From: Nostoc sp. CHAB 5715
GTDB taxonomy: Bacteria > Cyanobacteriota > Cyanobacteriia > Cyanobacteriales > Nostocaceae
NCBI RefSeq assembly: GCF_020829685.1
Contig: NZ_JAIVFR010000305.1
Span: 1 to 7,401 of the forward strand
Length of the DNA: 7,401 nt
Reading direction: 5' to 3'
Part shown: positions 1-5,264 of the stretch, piece after piece
Layout of the letters: every line of letters begins with the position of its first letter
How positions within the stretch are numbered: the stretch's first letter is position 1
Translations under genes and position numbers: made by a program
The notes under the pieces: generated by a model
Told to the model about the DNA's origin: nothing
The model's database searches: none
Seen by the model: the letters and a program-made list of their open reading frames with translations, nothing else

Positions 1-634
1 GACACTATATCTAGACTCGGCGATCGCATCTGAAGCTGAAGTTGTTAAGCTTTGGGGATGGGTGAAAGGCATTACCACAAATCCCACGCTGTTGTCTCAA
101 AGCGATACCCCACCAGAAACCACGCTCAAAAAATTGGTTGCCTTGACAAATGGCCCTTTATACTATCAACTTGTGGCATCTGATAAAGCTCTTATGCTAG
201 CTGAAGGTAGAAAAGCTTTTGAGATTATTGGTTCACAAACAATTTTAAAGATTCCCGCAACACCGTTAGGTTTTGAAGTGGTGGCGAGTCTATCACCAGA
301 AATTACCTGTTCGGTGACAGCAATTTACAGTGCAGCACAGGCAGCAGTCGCACGAGAAGCAGGAGCTAAAATTGCCATAGCTTATGTAAATCGAGCTACC
401 CGGTTGTTAGGTGATGGTATTGCTTTGGTGCGGGATATGGCTAGCGTACTCAAAGGCAGTGATACAGAAATCTTGGCAGCTAGTATCAAATCTCCCGAAG
501 AAGCAGCCGCCTCATTGCAAGCCGGGGCGGATCATTTGACTTTACCATTGGCAATGTTGCAGGCGATCGCAACTCATGAATTCTCACAGAAAACTGTTGA
601 AGAATTCGCTAAAGGAGGCATCGGCTTAAAATAA
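1..634 (+). CDS. Transaldolase / fructose-6-phosphate aldolase-type protein, 5' edge cut by the window
   Basis: Class I aldolase of the small transaldolase/FSA (TalC) family, which makes or breaks C-C bonds in sugar phosphates in the cytosol through a lysine Schiff base. The frame is open from base 2 (TLYLDSAIASEAEVV), and base 1 is G, so the ATG probably straddles the window edge; this gives about 211 residues against about 220 for E. coli FSA. A GTG at 62 would remove the first beta strand (YLD) and is not the real start. Visible family motifs, numbered from the inferred Met: Asp6 in YLD, GITTNPT near 24-30, Gln57 in YYQ, Schiff-base Lys84 in LKIPAT, Thr107 in SVTAIYSAAQ and Tyr129 in AYVNR. 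These match FSA Lys85, Gln59, Thr109 and Tyr131. Physiological substrate (transaldolase or aldolase) cannot be decided. No operon partner is visible upstream. Confidence 0.9.
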   Translation, partial: TLYLDSAIASEAEVVKLWGWVKGITTNPTLLSQSDTPPETTLKKLVALTNGPLYYQLVASDKALMLAEGRKAFEIIGSQTILKIPATPLGFEVVASLSPEITCSVTAIYSAAQAAVAREAGAKIAIAYVNRATRLLGDGIALVRDMASVLKGSDTEILAASIKSPEEAAASLQAGADHLTLPLAMLQAIATHEFSQKTVEEFAKGGIGLK

Positions 635-664
635 TTCGTAATTCGTAATTCGTAATTCGTAATT
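632..664. repeat. Heptamer tandem repeat (TAATTCG)4
   Basis: Four perfect head-to-tail copies of TAATTCG (632-659) followed by a partial fifth copy TAATT. The first three bases of the array are the TAA stop codon of the aldolase gene. Such heptameric short tandem repeats (STRR type) are a known feature of heterocystous cyanobacterial genomes. Confidence 0.85.
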
Positions 665-668
665 AAAT

Positions 669-761
669 ATGAGTTTGTCAGATATCCCTAATCTCTGGGT
701 TCCTTTAGCACTTTTAGGTTTAATTATTGTCGCTGCTGTATTTTTCAGCCGTAGCAGTTGA
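669..761 (+). CDS. Possible 30-residue single-pass membrane peptide, unknown function
   Basis: ATG at 669 to TGA at 759-761 encodes 30 residues beginning MSLSDIPNLWVPLALLGLII and ending FFSRSS. The layout is a short polar N-terminus, one hydrophobic span at about residues 9-26 (valine, leucine, alanine, isoleucine) and an Arg/Ser tail, the topology of the many tiny membrane subunits of cyanobacterial photosynthetic complexes. It does not match PsaM, PsbM, PsbX, PsbY, PetL, PetN or Psb30 as I know them. No clear Shine-Dalgarno precedes the ATG; the upstream bases are the heptamer repeat. A MITE-like element is inserted exactly at the stop codon, which would be tolerated if the ORF ends there. 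It could also be a chance ORF. Confidence 0.35.
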   Translation: MSLSDIPNLWVPLALLGLIIVAAVFFSRSS

Positions 762-768
762 TATTTAA

Positions 769-891
769 GGCGTTGCATATTTGCGGGATGATTTTGCTAG
801 TTTTGTGGGATGGGCATCTTGCCCGTCCCTTGTATTTCAGGGCGGGCGAGACGCCCACCCTACAAGAATCATCCCTTGATTCAGCAACGCC
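769..891. mobile_element. 123-bp MITE-like palindromic element with 8-bp target duplication
   Basis: Ends are GGCGTTGC (769-776) and GCAACGCC (884-891), perfect inverted repeats. After a symmetric 8-bp unpaired stretch on each side, the arms pair again: GGGATGATT (785-793) with AATCATCCC (867-875). The element is flanked by perfect 8-bp direct repeats ATATTTAA (761-768 and 892-899), the footprint of transposition. The centre (805-863) is a GC-rich hairpin with arms containing GGGCATCTTGCCC and GGGCGAGACGCCC. It has no coding capacity, so it would have to be moved by a transposase acting in trans. A 65-codon frame across it is produced by the palindrome and is not a gene. Confidence 0.8.
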
Positions 892-929
892 ATATTTAAC
901 TATTACAGTGGAGGTGGAGGTTCAGTTCT

Positions 930-1568
930 ATGTTCGCTGTTGTCACACCCGATAAAATACATTTGCCCCCAGGCGCAGTAGTCCGCCTACTTGGAAGTTG
1001 GCAAGACTATCAAGCACTCAATCAACAACTAGGCGATCGCTCCTCTCCTCGCATTAAGTATCGAGATGGAGAAATTCTCTTGATGGCACCGCTACCAGAA
1101 CATGGGCGAAAAGTAAGTGTAATTGCAGATGTAGTCAAAGTTTTGCTCGATCATCTGGGACGAGAATATGAGGCATTTACCCCAATCACAATGGAACTAC
1201 CACAAGAAAGTGGTATAGAACCAGACTACTGTTTTTATATTGAAAACTGGGAGGCAATTGCAGGTAAAAACCGCATCAATTGGGGCGTTGATCCATCTCC
1301 CGATTTAGTGGTGGAGATAGACATCACCAGCTACACCGATGTAAATGACTACCTGCCTTATCGAGTACCAGAAGTTTGGTTGTTCAGGAAAAACCAGCTT
1401 GTGATTTACAGATTGCAAGGCGATTGCTACACTGTTGAAACCAGTAGCCGCTATTTCCCGAACATCAATGTGTCAGAGGTAGTAACAGAGTGTTTAAAAA
1501 TTGCCTATGAGCGTAATACTAGCGCTGCTATTCGGGAATTACGGCGGAAATTGACCAGTGAGAATTGA
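930..1568 (+). CDS. Uma2 family (DUF820) putative PD-(D/E)XK endonuclease
   Basis: Uma2 proteins are a hugely expanded cyanobacterial family with a restriction-endonuclease-like fold; their cellular targets are mostly unknown. The 212-residue length is usual. Family features in order: an N-terminal helix with the SWQDYQALN element (23-31), KYRDGEILLMAPLPEHGR (43-60), the conserved EPDYCFYI strand with Asp99, then PSPDLVVEID with Glu129, which together form the expected acidic metal-site pattern; the canonical Lys is not in the usual ExK spacing (E129-I-D131), as is common in this family. The start is supported by a GGAGGTGGAGG purine run at 910-920, about 9 bases before ATG 930. The gene ends 31 bases before xisH and may be co-transcribed with xisH-xisI. 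Nuclease activity is inferred from family membership. Confidence 0.85.
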   Translation: MFAVVTPDKIHLPPGAVVRLLGSWQDYQALNQQLGDRSSPRIKYRDGEILLMAPLPEHGRKVSVIADVVKVLLDHLGREYEAFTPITMELPQESGIEPDYCFYIENWEAIAGKNRINWGVDPSPDLVVEIDITSYTDVNDYLPYRVPEVWLFRKNQLVIYRLQGDCYTVETSSRYFPNINVSEVVTECLKIAYERNTSAAIRELRRKLTSEN

Positions 1569-1901
1569 ATATTTTGCGATCGCTTCTATGCGAGGACAAA
1601 TGGCTGCTAAAGACCTATTCCATGATGCTGTAAAACAAGCACTTTTAAAAGAGCAGTGGGTGATTACAGCAGATCCGCTAAAAATAAAGATTGAGCGTGT
1701 AAAGTTTGAGATTGACTTAACGGCAGAAAAAATCCTTGCAGCTGATAAGGCGGGACGAAAAATAGCAGTTGAAATCAAAAGCTTTCTTAATAGCTCTGTC
1801 ATCACTGACTTTCATTGAAAGCGACGGGAAACTCCATCCCCTCGTGGGTGTTCCGGGATAGTCGCCCCGTCGCTTGGGGCATAGGGCATTGGTAGCTTCT
1901 T

Positions 1902-1929
1902 CCCCATGCCCCATGCCCCATTTCCCATG
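1902..1929. repeat. STRR heptamer array, CCCCATG-type
   Basis: Four adjacent heptamers: CCCCATG, CCCCATG, CCCCATT, TCCCATG. Degenerate copies in the opposite orientation lie just upstream (GGGGCATAGGGCATTGG, 1876-1892), so the array is also the right arm of a hairpin. This is the CCCCA-type STRR motif known from heterocystous cyanobacteria. Confidence 0.75.
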
Positions 1930-1933
1930 CCCA

Positions 1934-1967
1934 AAAACTCCATCCCGCAAGTGGCGTGGAGTTTTTT
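1934..1967 (+). terminator. Terminator-like hairpin at the end of the xisH insertion
   Basis: AAAACTCCA and TGGAGTTTT form a perfect 9-bp stem around a 14-base interior, and the right arm runs directly into a TTTTTT tract (1962-1967). On the + strand this resembles an intrinsic terminator. If it works, the insertion would reduce transcription into xisI as well as break xisH. The stem base is A/T-rich and termination is not established. Confidence 0.4.
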
Positions 1968-2141
1968 ATTCAGCACTGGGGCAGTTTTTGAACTATCGCC
2001 TTGCATTACAGATGAGCGAACCAGATAGAACATTATATTTAGCAATTCCCGTCGATACGTTTGAGTCGTTTTTTCAGGAGCGATTCACTCAGGAAGCTGT
2101 CAAGCTTTATCAAGTGAAGTTGGTGAGTTATGATCCACTTC

Positions 2142-2150
2142 AGGAGGTGA
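2142..2150 (+). promoter_or_regulatory. Strong Shine-Dalgarno of xisI, inside xisH coding sequence
   Basis: AGGAGGTGA is a full match to the anti-Shine-Dalgarno region, starting 16 bases before ATG 2158 (7 bases between its end and the ATG). It doubles as the Gln-Glu-Val codons near the XisH C-terminus. It fixes the xisI start and means xisI translation need not depend on translation of the broken xisH. Confidence 0.75.
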
Positions 2151-2157
2151 TTGTCGA

Positions 2158-2493
2158 ATGGAAAGAGTAGAACAGTACCGCCAAAGCATCCGCCAAATAT
2201 TAATGTCTCACGCTACTTTTGAGAGTGGCAATTCAGACATTGAGTCTCAGCTTGTGTTTGATACAGAACATGACCACTACCAGCTTTTGGAAGTTGGCTG
2301 GGAAGGACTTAAACGTGTGTACAACTGTATCATCCATTTGGATATTAAAGATGGAAAGATTTGGATTCAGCGCAATATGACTGATGTAGATATTGCGTGG
2401 GAATTAGTAGAAATTGGTGTGGCAAAAGAAAATATTATTCTGGGTTTACATCCACCGTACAAGCGTCCGTATACAGGGTATGGAGTAGCTTAA
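2158..2493 (+). CDS. xisI: XisI, fdxN element excision controlling factor family
   Basis: XisI acts together with XisH in regulating excision of the fdxN element in Anabaena; in most genomes its paralogues have no assigned target. The 111-residue length is normal. Family features: MERVEQYRQSIRQIL N-terminal helix, DIESQLVFDTEHDHYQLLEVGW (about 27-48), the beta strands YNCIIHLDIKDGKIWIQRN, the DIAWELVEIGVAKENIILG helix and the C-terminal HPPYKRPYTGYGVA signature. It overlaps the end of xisH by 13 bases in another frame and has a perfect ribosome site. The gene appears intact although its partner xisH is split. A MITE-like element starts on the base after the TAA stop codon. Confidence 0.93.
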   Translation: MERVEQYRQSIRQILMSHATFESGNSDIESQLVFDTEHDHYQLLEVGWEGLKRVYNCIIHLDIKDGKIWIQRNMTDVDIAWELVEIGVAKENIILGLHPPYKRPYTGYGVA

Positions 2494-2616
2494 GGGACTT
2501 CCAAATAAAAAAATATTCAATTAACTCTTGTGGGGTGGGCGTCTCGCCCGCCCAGTCCATAGGGCGGGCAAGATGCCCACCCCAGAATATTGGATAATTT
2601 ATTTCTTGGAGTTCCC
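2494..2616. mobile_element. Second 123-bp MITE-like palindromic element, abutting the xisI stop
   Basis: Outer arms GGGACTTCCAA (2494-2504) and TTGGAGTTCCC (2606-2616) are imperfect inverted repeats (9 of 11), extended by an A/T-rich imperfect stretch and AATATTC/GAATATT. TAA is present on both sides (2491-2493, which is the xisI stop codon, and 2617-2619), consistent with a 3-bp target duplication. The core (2530-2584) is a near-perfect GC-rich hairpin with arms containing GGGCGTCTCGCCC and GGGCAAGATGCCC, the same core as in the element at 769-891 but reversed. No coding capacity. Confidence 0.75.
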
Positions 2617-2744
2617 TAAGGGAAAGCAACCACAGCATATCAAGGATTACCGCGCAGACAATCTTCATCAATGACGGCTACTTGGTACGATAAAGTACAG
2701 AGTGTCACAACTTACTTTCAAGTAAATAAAAAAGGAATGCGTAA

Positions 2745-3320
2745 ATGGGAAAAGGGAGGTTAGAAGCATTCAGCGATGGAGTGATTGCCATCATCATCAC
2801 CATTATGGTGCTGGAAATCAAAGTGCCGCATGGGTTCGATTTAGCAGCCCTGCGTCCCCTGATTCCGGTATTTCTCAGCTATGTGCTGAGTTTTATCTTT
2901 CTTGGCATCTACTGGAACAATCACCATCATTTACTACAGGCAGTGCGACACGTTAATGGGCGTATCCTTTGGGCGAATTTGCATTTGCTGTTTTGGTTGT
3001 CGCTAATTCCCTTTGTCACTGGCTGGATGGGCGAGAATAACTTTGCTGCCATGCCAGTTGCCCTTTATGGTACGGTATTGTTGTTGTCTGCGTTGGCTTA
3101 CTTCATCCTTACTCGCGCCCTCATTTCTCATCATGGCAGCGATTCGACATTAGCGATCGCAGTCGGTCGAGATTTTAAAGGAAAAATATCGCTGGTGTTG
3201 TATGCAGTGGCAATTCCACTTGCTTTTGTAAACTCATGGTTTGCCTGTATACTATACGTTCTGGTTGCAGTTATGTGGCTCATTCCCGACCGTCGCATTG
3301 AAAATACTCTCGCTCGCTGA
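2745..3320 (+). CDS. TMEM175 family (DUF1211) potassium channel-like membrane protein
   Basis: Bacterial TMEM175 homologues form tetrameric K+-permeable channels in the cytoplasmic membrane with no classical P-loop. The 191-residue protein has the usual single six-helix unit: spans at about 12-28, 39-57, 75-93, 104-123, 145-163 and 165-181. The diagnostic first helix RLEAFSDGVIAIIITIMVLE carries the family R-x-x-x-F-S-D motif (Arg5, Phe9-Ser10-Asp11), and the YWNNHHHLL stretch (56-64) after helix 2 is also typical. ATG 2745 puts the motif at the right distance from the N-terminus; AAGGA (2732-2736) is a plausible ribosome site. An overlapping 30-codon frame at 2671-2763 was not accepted as a gene. 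The gene stands alone between repeats and is followed after 15 bases by a 21-bp minisatellite. Confidence 0.92.
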   Translation: MGKGRLEAFSDGVIAIIITIMVLEIKVPHGFDLAALRPLIPVFLSYVLSFIFLGIYWNNHHHLLQAVRHVNGRILWANLHLLFWLSLIPFVTGWMGENNFAAMPVALYGTVLLLSALAYFILTRALISHHGSDSTLAIAVGRDFKGKISLVLYAVAIPLAFVNSWFACILYVLVAVMWLIPDRRIENTLAR

Positions 3321-3335
3321 ACGTATTTGTCCAAT

Positions 3336-3503
3336 ATGCGATTGTTTCGCCTGACAATGCGATTGTTTCGCTTGACAATGCGATTGTTTCGCCTGACAAT
3401 GCGATTGTTTTGCTTGACAATGCGATTGTTTTGCTTGACAATGCGATTGTTTCGCTTGACAATGCGATTGTTTCGACTGACAATGCGATTGTTTCGGCTA
3501 GCA
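3336..3503. repeat. 21-bp minisatellite, 8 units
   Basis: Seven full units of consensus ATGCGATTGTTTCGCYTGACA (starts 3336, 3357, 3378, 3399, 3420, 3441, 3462) plus an eighth unit (3483-3503) that decays at its end. Units differ at positions 13, 15 and 16 only. Because 21 is a multiple of three, long frames run through the array on both strands (heptapeptides MRLFRLT, AIVSxDN, ETIALSS), but the unit differences change amino acids freely (Arg/Cys, Gly/Ser, Glu/Lys) and no upstream signal favours a frame, so it is treated as non-coding. It lies directly after the TMEM175 gene. Confidence 0.92.
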
Positions 3504-3518
3504 AAAGCAAACCTACCC

Positions 3519-3656
3519 CAATACTGCGTAGGTTTTGCCTAAAAAATAACTCCAATGTAGGTTGGGTTGAGGAACGAAACCCAACATTTTCTTTCTCTTT
3601 GTTGGGTAACTAAAGTTCAACCCAAGCTACAAATCTTCAAAACCTACGCAGTATTG
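3519..3656. mobile_element. 138-bp MITE-like element with 19-bp perfect inverted ends and 10-bp target duplication
   Basis: CAATACTGCGTAGGTTTTG (3519-3537) and its exact complement (3638-3656) form the ends. The perfect direct repeat AAACCTACCC is immediately outside on both sides (3509-3518, 3657-3666). The interior is a multi-hairpin core: GTAGGTTGGGTTGA (3557-3570) pairs with 3617-3630 with one mismatch, GTTGGGTT (3561-3568) pairs locally with AACCCAAC (3578-3585), and ACCCAACA (3579-3586) pairs with TGTTGGGT (3600-3607). The GTTGGGTTTCGTTCCTCAAC-type core is one I recognise as dispersed in many cyanobacterial genomes. No coding capacity. Confidence 0.85.
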
Positions 3657-3739
3657 AAACCTACCCTTTCTTTTCCCTTGCCCCATCTAAAAACCTCGCC
3701 CAATCACACGAGATATCCAATAGGACGAGATAAAGTTTT

Positions 3740-3794
3740 TTGTATTTCATGCAAATGAGAACCGCTATAATCTAATGAGCGAATTTTAGGAGGA
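3740..3794 (+). promoter_or_regulatory. Orphan promoter-like and ribosome-site-like stretch without a gene
   Basis: TATAAT at 3766-3771 is a perfect -10 match, with only a weak TTGTAT at 3740-3745 upstream (20-base spacing, not ideal). A strong AGGAGG follows at 3788-3793, but no start codon or ORF is in range, only the converging 3' end of the MFS gene on the other strand. The rest of 3667-3799 shows no recognisable feature. It may be a leftover leader of a deleted gene, a source of antisense RNA, or chance. Confidence 0.2.
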
Positions 3795-3799
3795 AAGCG

Positions 3800-5002
3800 T
3801 TAGACTCCTTTCACACAAGTGCAATACCTAAACACAAAAAATATCAGAACTGCAAAACCAGTTGCGGCATAAAACACACTACTAATTCCGCCAAAACCAA
3901 AGGCATAGCCCATTAACAACGGCCCTAATGTTTGCCCTAATCCATAGAATGTCCCGTTTACCGATATGATCGTCGCCAAATATTCTTTTGGTGCTAAATC
4001 TGCTAAAAGTGTTTGGATAGTAGGAAAATTAATACCAAGCCCAATCCCAAAAATTGTACTAGGGATTAATAGTAACCAGATATTTGATACGAAAGGAACT
4101 ATTAACATAGCTAAAGCATAAAAAACATAAGATGCACTAATTAAACTTGTGCTGGTAAATCTTCTAGCTAATCTACCTAACTGAGAAGCTGTGATGGTAA
4201 TTGCCACAGAAACACTAGAAAGTAGCAATCCAATAATGGTAGGTGGCGCTTTGAAGGTATCGTTAATTAGCTGTGGTAAATAGGTAACGTAAGCGCCATA
4301 AAGAAAAACAAAGTTAGCAGCACTGGCAATAAAAAGCCCAAATAGCTGACGATTTTTGATAACTTTTACGGCATTGCTTAAATACTGTTGGAGATTGCGA
4401 TCGCCTTTTGGTTCTGGATTCTTGAGTGCAAACAACACCAGTAACCCAAGAGGAATCGCTAATATGGGCAGCATGAAGGGATAATACCAGCCCATTGTTG
4501 CTAATGCGCCACCGATTATTGGATAACTTGCTGTGCCGACGCTGCTGATACTGGCATTGTAACCCATTGCAGTAATCCGTCTGTCTCCTGTGTATAAATC
4601 GCCGATTAAGGTGATACTCAGAGAAAGCAAAGAAGCAGCACCAATTCCTTGCAGCAAACGCAACCATAGCAACAAATTAAAATCGCGGGTAAAGGCGCAA
4701 GCTGTACCAGCTATGCCAAATAAAAACAGTGAAGGAACAATAATTCTCTTTCTGCCCCATCTATCGGCAAGAATACCAACAACTGGCCCTAAAATCAAAG
4801 ATGGTAATGTAAATGCTGTAATCAATAAACCCAAATTTTTCGGATTGATATTTAAGTCTTTGGCTAACTTGGGAAAAGCCGGGGTCACGCTAGAAACTCC
4901 AAGAACAGCAATTAGTACAACAGCACAAATAATCTGAAAATTTAGCTCTAGATAAATTGGTCTCTGTCGTTCAAATTGGCTTTTATCTTCTGGTGAATTC
5001 AT
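3800..5002 (-). CDS. MFS transporter, DHA1-like drug/metabolite:H+ antiporter
   Basis: A cytoplasmic-membrane exporter of the major facilitator superfamily with about 12 hydrophobic spans in 400 residues, the normal size. Motif A, GILADRWGRKR, lies at residues 76-86 between helices 2 and 3; motif B-like LRLLQGIGAA at 114-123 (Arg115) is in helix 4; antiporter motif C, GTASYPIIGG, at 156-165 in helix 5 points to a proton-coupled exporter rather than an importer. A central loop (about 195-215) separates the halves. ATG 5000-5002 is preferred over a TTG nine codons upstream because MNSPEDKSQ gives a normal short cytosolic N-terminus and AGGA lies close upstream. Substrate cannot be told; neighbouring ene-reductase and SDR genes on the same strand are 412 or more bases away, so co-transcription is doubtful. 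Confidence 0.9.
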   Translation of the reverse strand: MNSPEDKSQFERQRPIYLELNFQIICAVVLIAVLGVSSVTPAFPKLAKDLNINPKNLGLLITAFTLPSLILGPVVGILADRWGRKRIIVPSLFLFGIAGTACAFTRDFNLLLWLRLLQGIGAASLLSLSITLIGDLYTGDRRITAMGYNASISSVGTASYPIIGGALATMGWYYPFMLPILAIPLGLLVLFALKNPEPKGDRNLQQYLSNAVKVIKNRQLFGLFIASAANFVFLYGAYVTYLPQLINDTFKAPPTIIGLLLSSVSVAITITASQLGRLARRFTSTSLISASYVFYALAMLIVPFVSNIWLLLIPSTIFGIGLGINFPTIQTLLADLAPKEYLATIISVNGTFYGLGQTLGPLLMGYAFGFGGISSVFYAATGFAVLIFFVFRYCTCVKGV

Positions 5003-5185
5003 GATCCTACCCTGTGTATAAATAATCAAGAACGCGAACTGTTTTAAGAGACACTTCGTGTTTATGTGCTAACAAGAGTACCTAAATTAATTGTCGTCTT
5101 AAGCTGCAACTTTTTTTCTATAAAACCGAAAAGTTTTACAGATGACAAATGATACCAAGTTCGGCAAATCGCTTACAATATGTCT

Positions 5186-5228
5186 GTCATTGCGAATGCA
5201 ACGAAGTGGAATGAAGCAATCGCAAAGG
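5186..5228. repeat. REP-like dispersed repeat (CATTGCGAATG... type)
   Basis: The stretch from GTCATTGCG to GCAATCGCAAAGG, with ACGAAGTGGAATGAAG in the middle, is a sequence I recognise as a common intergenic repeat in cyanobacteria. It has weak dyad symmetry (ATTGC 5189-5193 with GCAAT 5216-5220). Only one copy occurs in this window, so the call rests on recognition and not on a local comparison. Confidence 0.45.
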
Positions 5229-5264
5229 TTTGGGATTGTGCGCTTTGCTCGCTTTTGACTAAGT

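Larger units (their letters stand above)
1817..1970. mobile_element. 154-bp hairpin-rich insertion inside xisH
   Basis: The insertion is defined by the two halves of the XisH reading frame. ATT is present on both sides (1814-1816, 1968-1970), and the longer context TTTCATT / TTTTATT matches 6 of 7, suggesting a short target duplication. It is built of three consecutive stem-loops: AAGCGACGGG (1819-1828) with CCCGTCGCTT (1866-1875), containing a nested ATCCC/GGGAT pair; 1876-1889 with 1906-1919 (13 of 14 paired, made of GGGGCAT/ATGCCCC units); and AAAACTCCA (1934-1942) with TGGAGTTTT (1957-1965). A 12-bp direct repeat AAACTCCATCCC occurs at 1829-1840 and 1935-1946. There are no obvious long terminal inverted repeats, so the mechanism of insertion is unclear. 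Length is 3n+1, so it shifts frame. Confidence 0.8.
1600..2170 (+). pseudogene. xisH: xisH, fdxN element excision controlling factor family, interrupted by a 154-bp insertion
   Basis: XisH is required with XisI and the recombinase XisF for excision of the fdxN element in Anabaena heterocysts; many paralogues of unknown role exist in cyanobacteria. The N-terminal half (1600-1815) reads MAAKDLFHDAVKQAL to VITDFH, 72 residues, with a PD-(D/E)XK-like pattern Asp39, Glu58-x-Lys60 (AVEIKSF). TGA follows at 1816. The C-terminal half resumes in another frame at 1971 with the rest of SALGQFLNYRLAL and ends ITV-type tail VIVEWKE at TAG 2168-2170. Removing 1817-1970 restores one continuous frame (DFH-SALGQF) of about 138 residues, the normal XisH length. 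ATG 1600 is chosen over the upstream GTG-like frame extension because GAGG at 1592-1595 is well spaced and MAAKD is the usual XisH N-terminus. It overlaps xisI by 13 bases. Confidence 0.88.

Noticed and set aside
758..955. 65-codon + strand frame between the aldolase and uma2 genes
   Set aside because: It runs through the palindromic 123-bp element; the DGHLARP...RAGETPT reading is the translation of the hairpin arms seen in many cyanobacterial spurious ORFs.
1874..1970. In-frame TTG start inside the xisH insertion giving a 98-residue XisH C-terminal protein
   Set aside because: The start is within hairpin/STRR sequence, has no ribosome site and would add about 32 residues of repeat translation; it is better explained as the open 3' half of an interrupted gene.
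2397..2671. Frames overlapping xisI and the second element on both strands
   Set aside because: They are shadows of xisI or translations of the palindromic core (GGHLARP/GETPTP).
2671..2763. 30-codon + strand frame MTATWYDKVQSV... overlapping the TMEM175 start
   Set aside because: No ribosome site or recognisable family, and it overlaps a well-supported gene start. It could be a relic, but nothing supports it.
3336..3503. CRISPR array
   Set aside because: The units are directly adjacent with no variable spacers, so this is a plain tandem repeat.
3280..3613. Heptad-repeat proteins (MRLFRLT, LDNAIVS, ETIALSS) across the minisatellite
   Set aside because: Several frames are open at once because the unit is 21 bp; substitutions between units change amino acids without restraint.
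3751..3770. Fur-box-like sequence GCAAATGAGAACCGCTATA
   Set aside because: About 12 of 19 positions match the classical consensus, but the dyad is poor and no iron gene starts downstream.
4314..4937. Long frames on either strand within the MFS gene
   Set aside because: They are out-of-frame shadows of a clear 12-helix transporter with motifs A and C.
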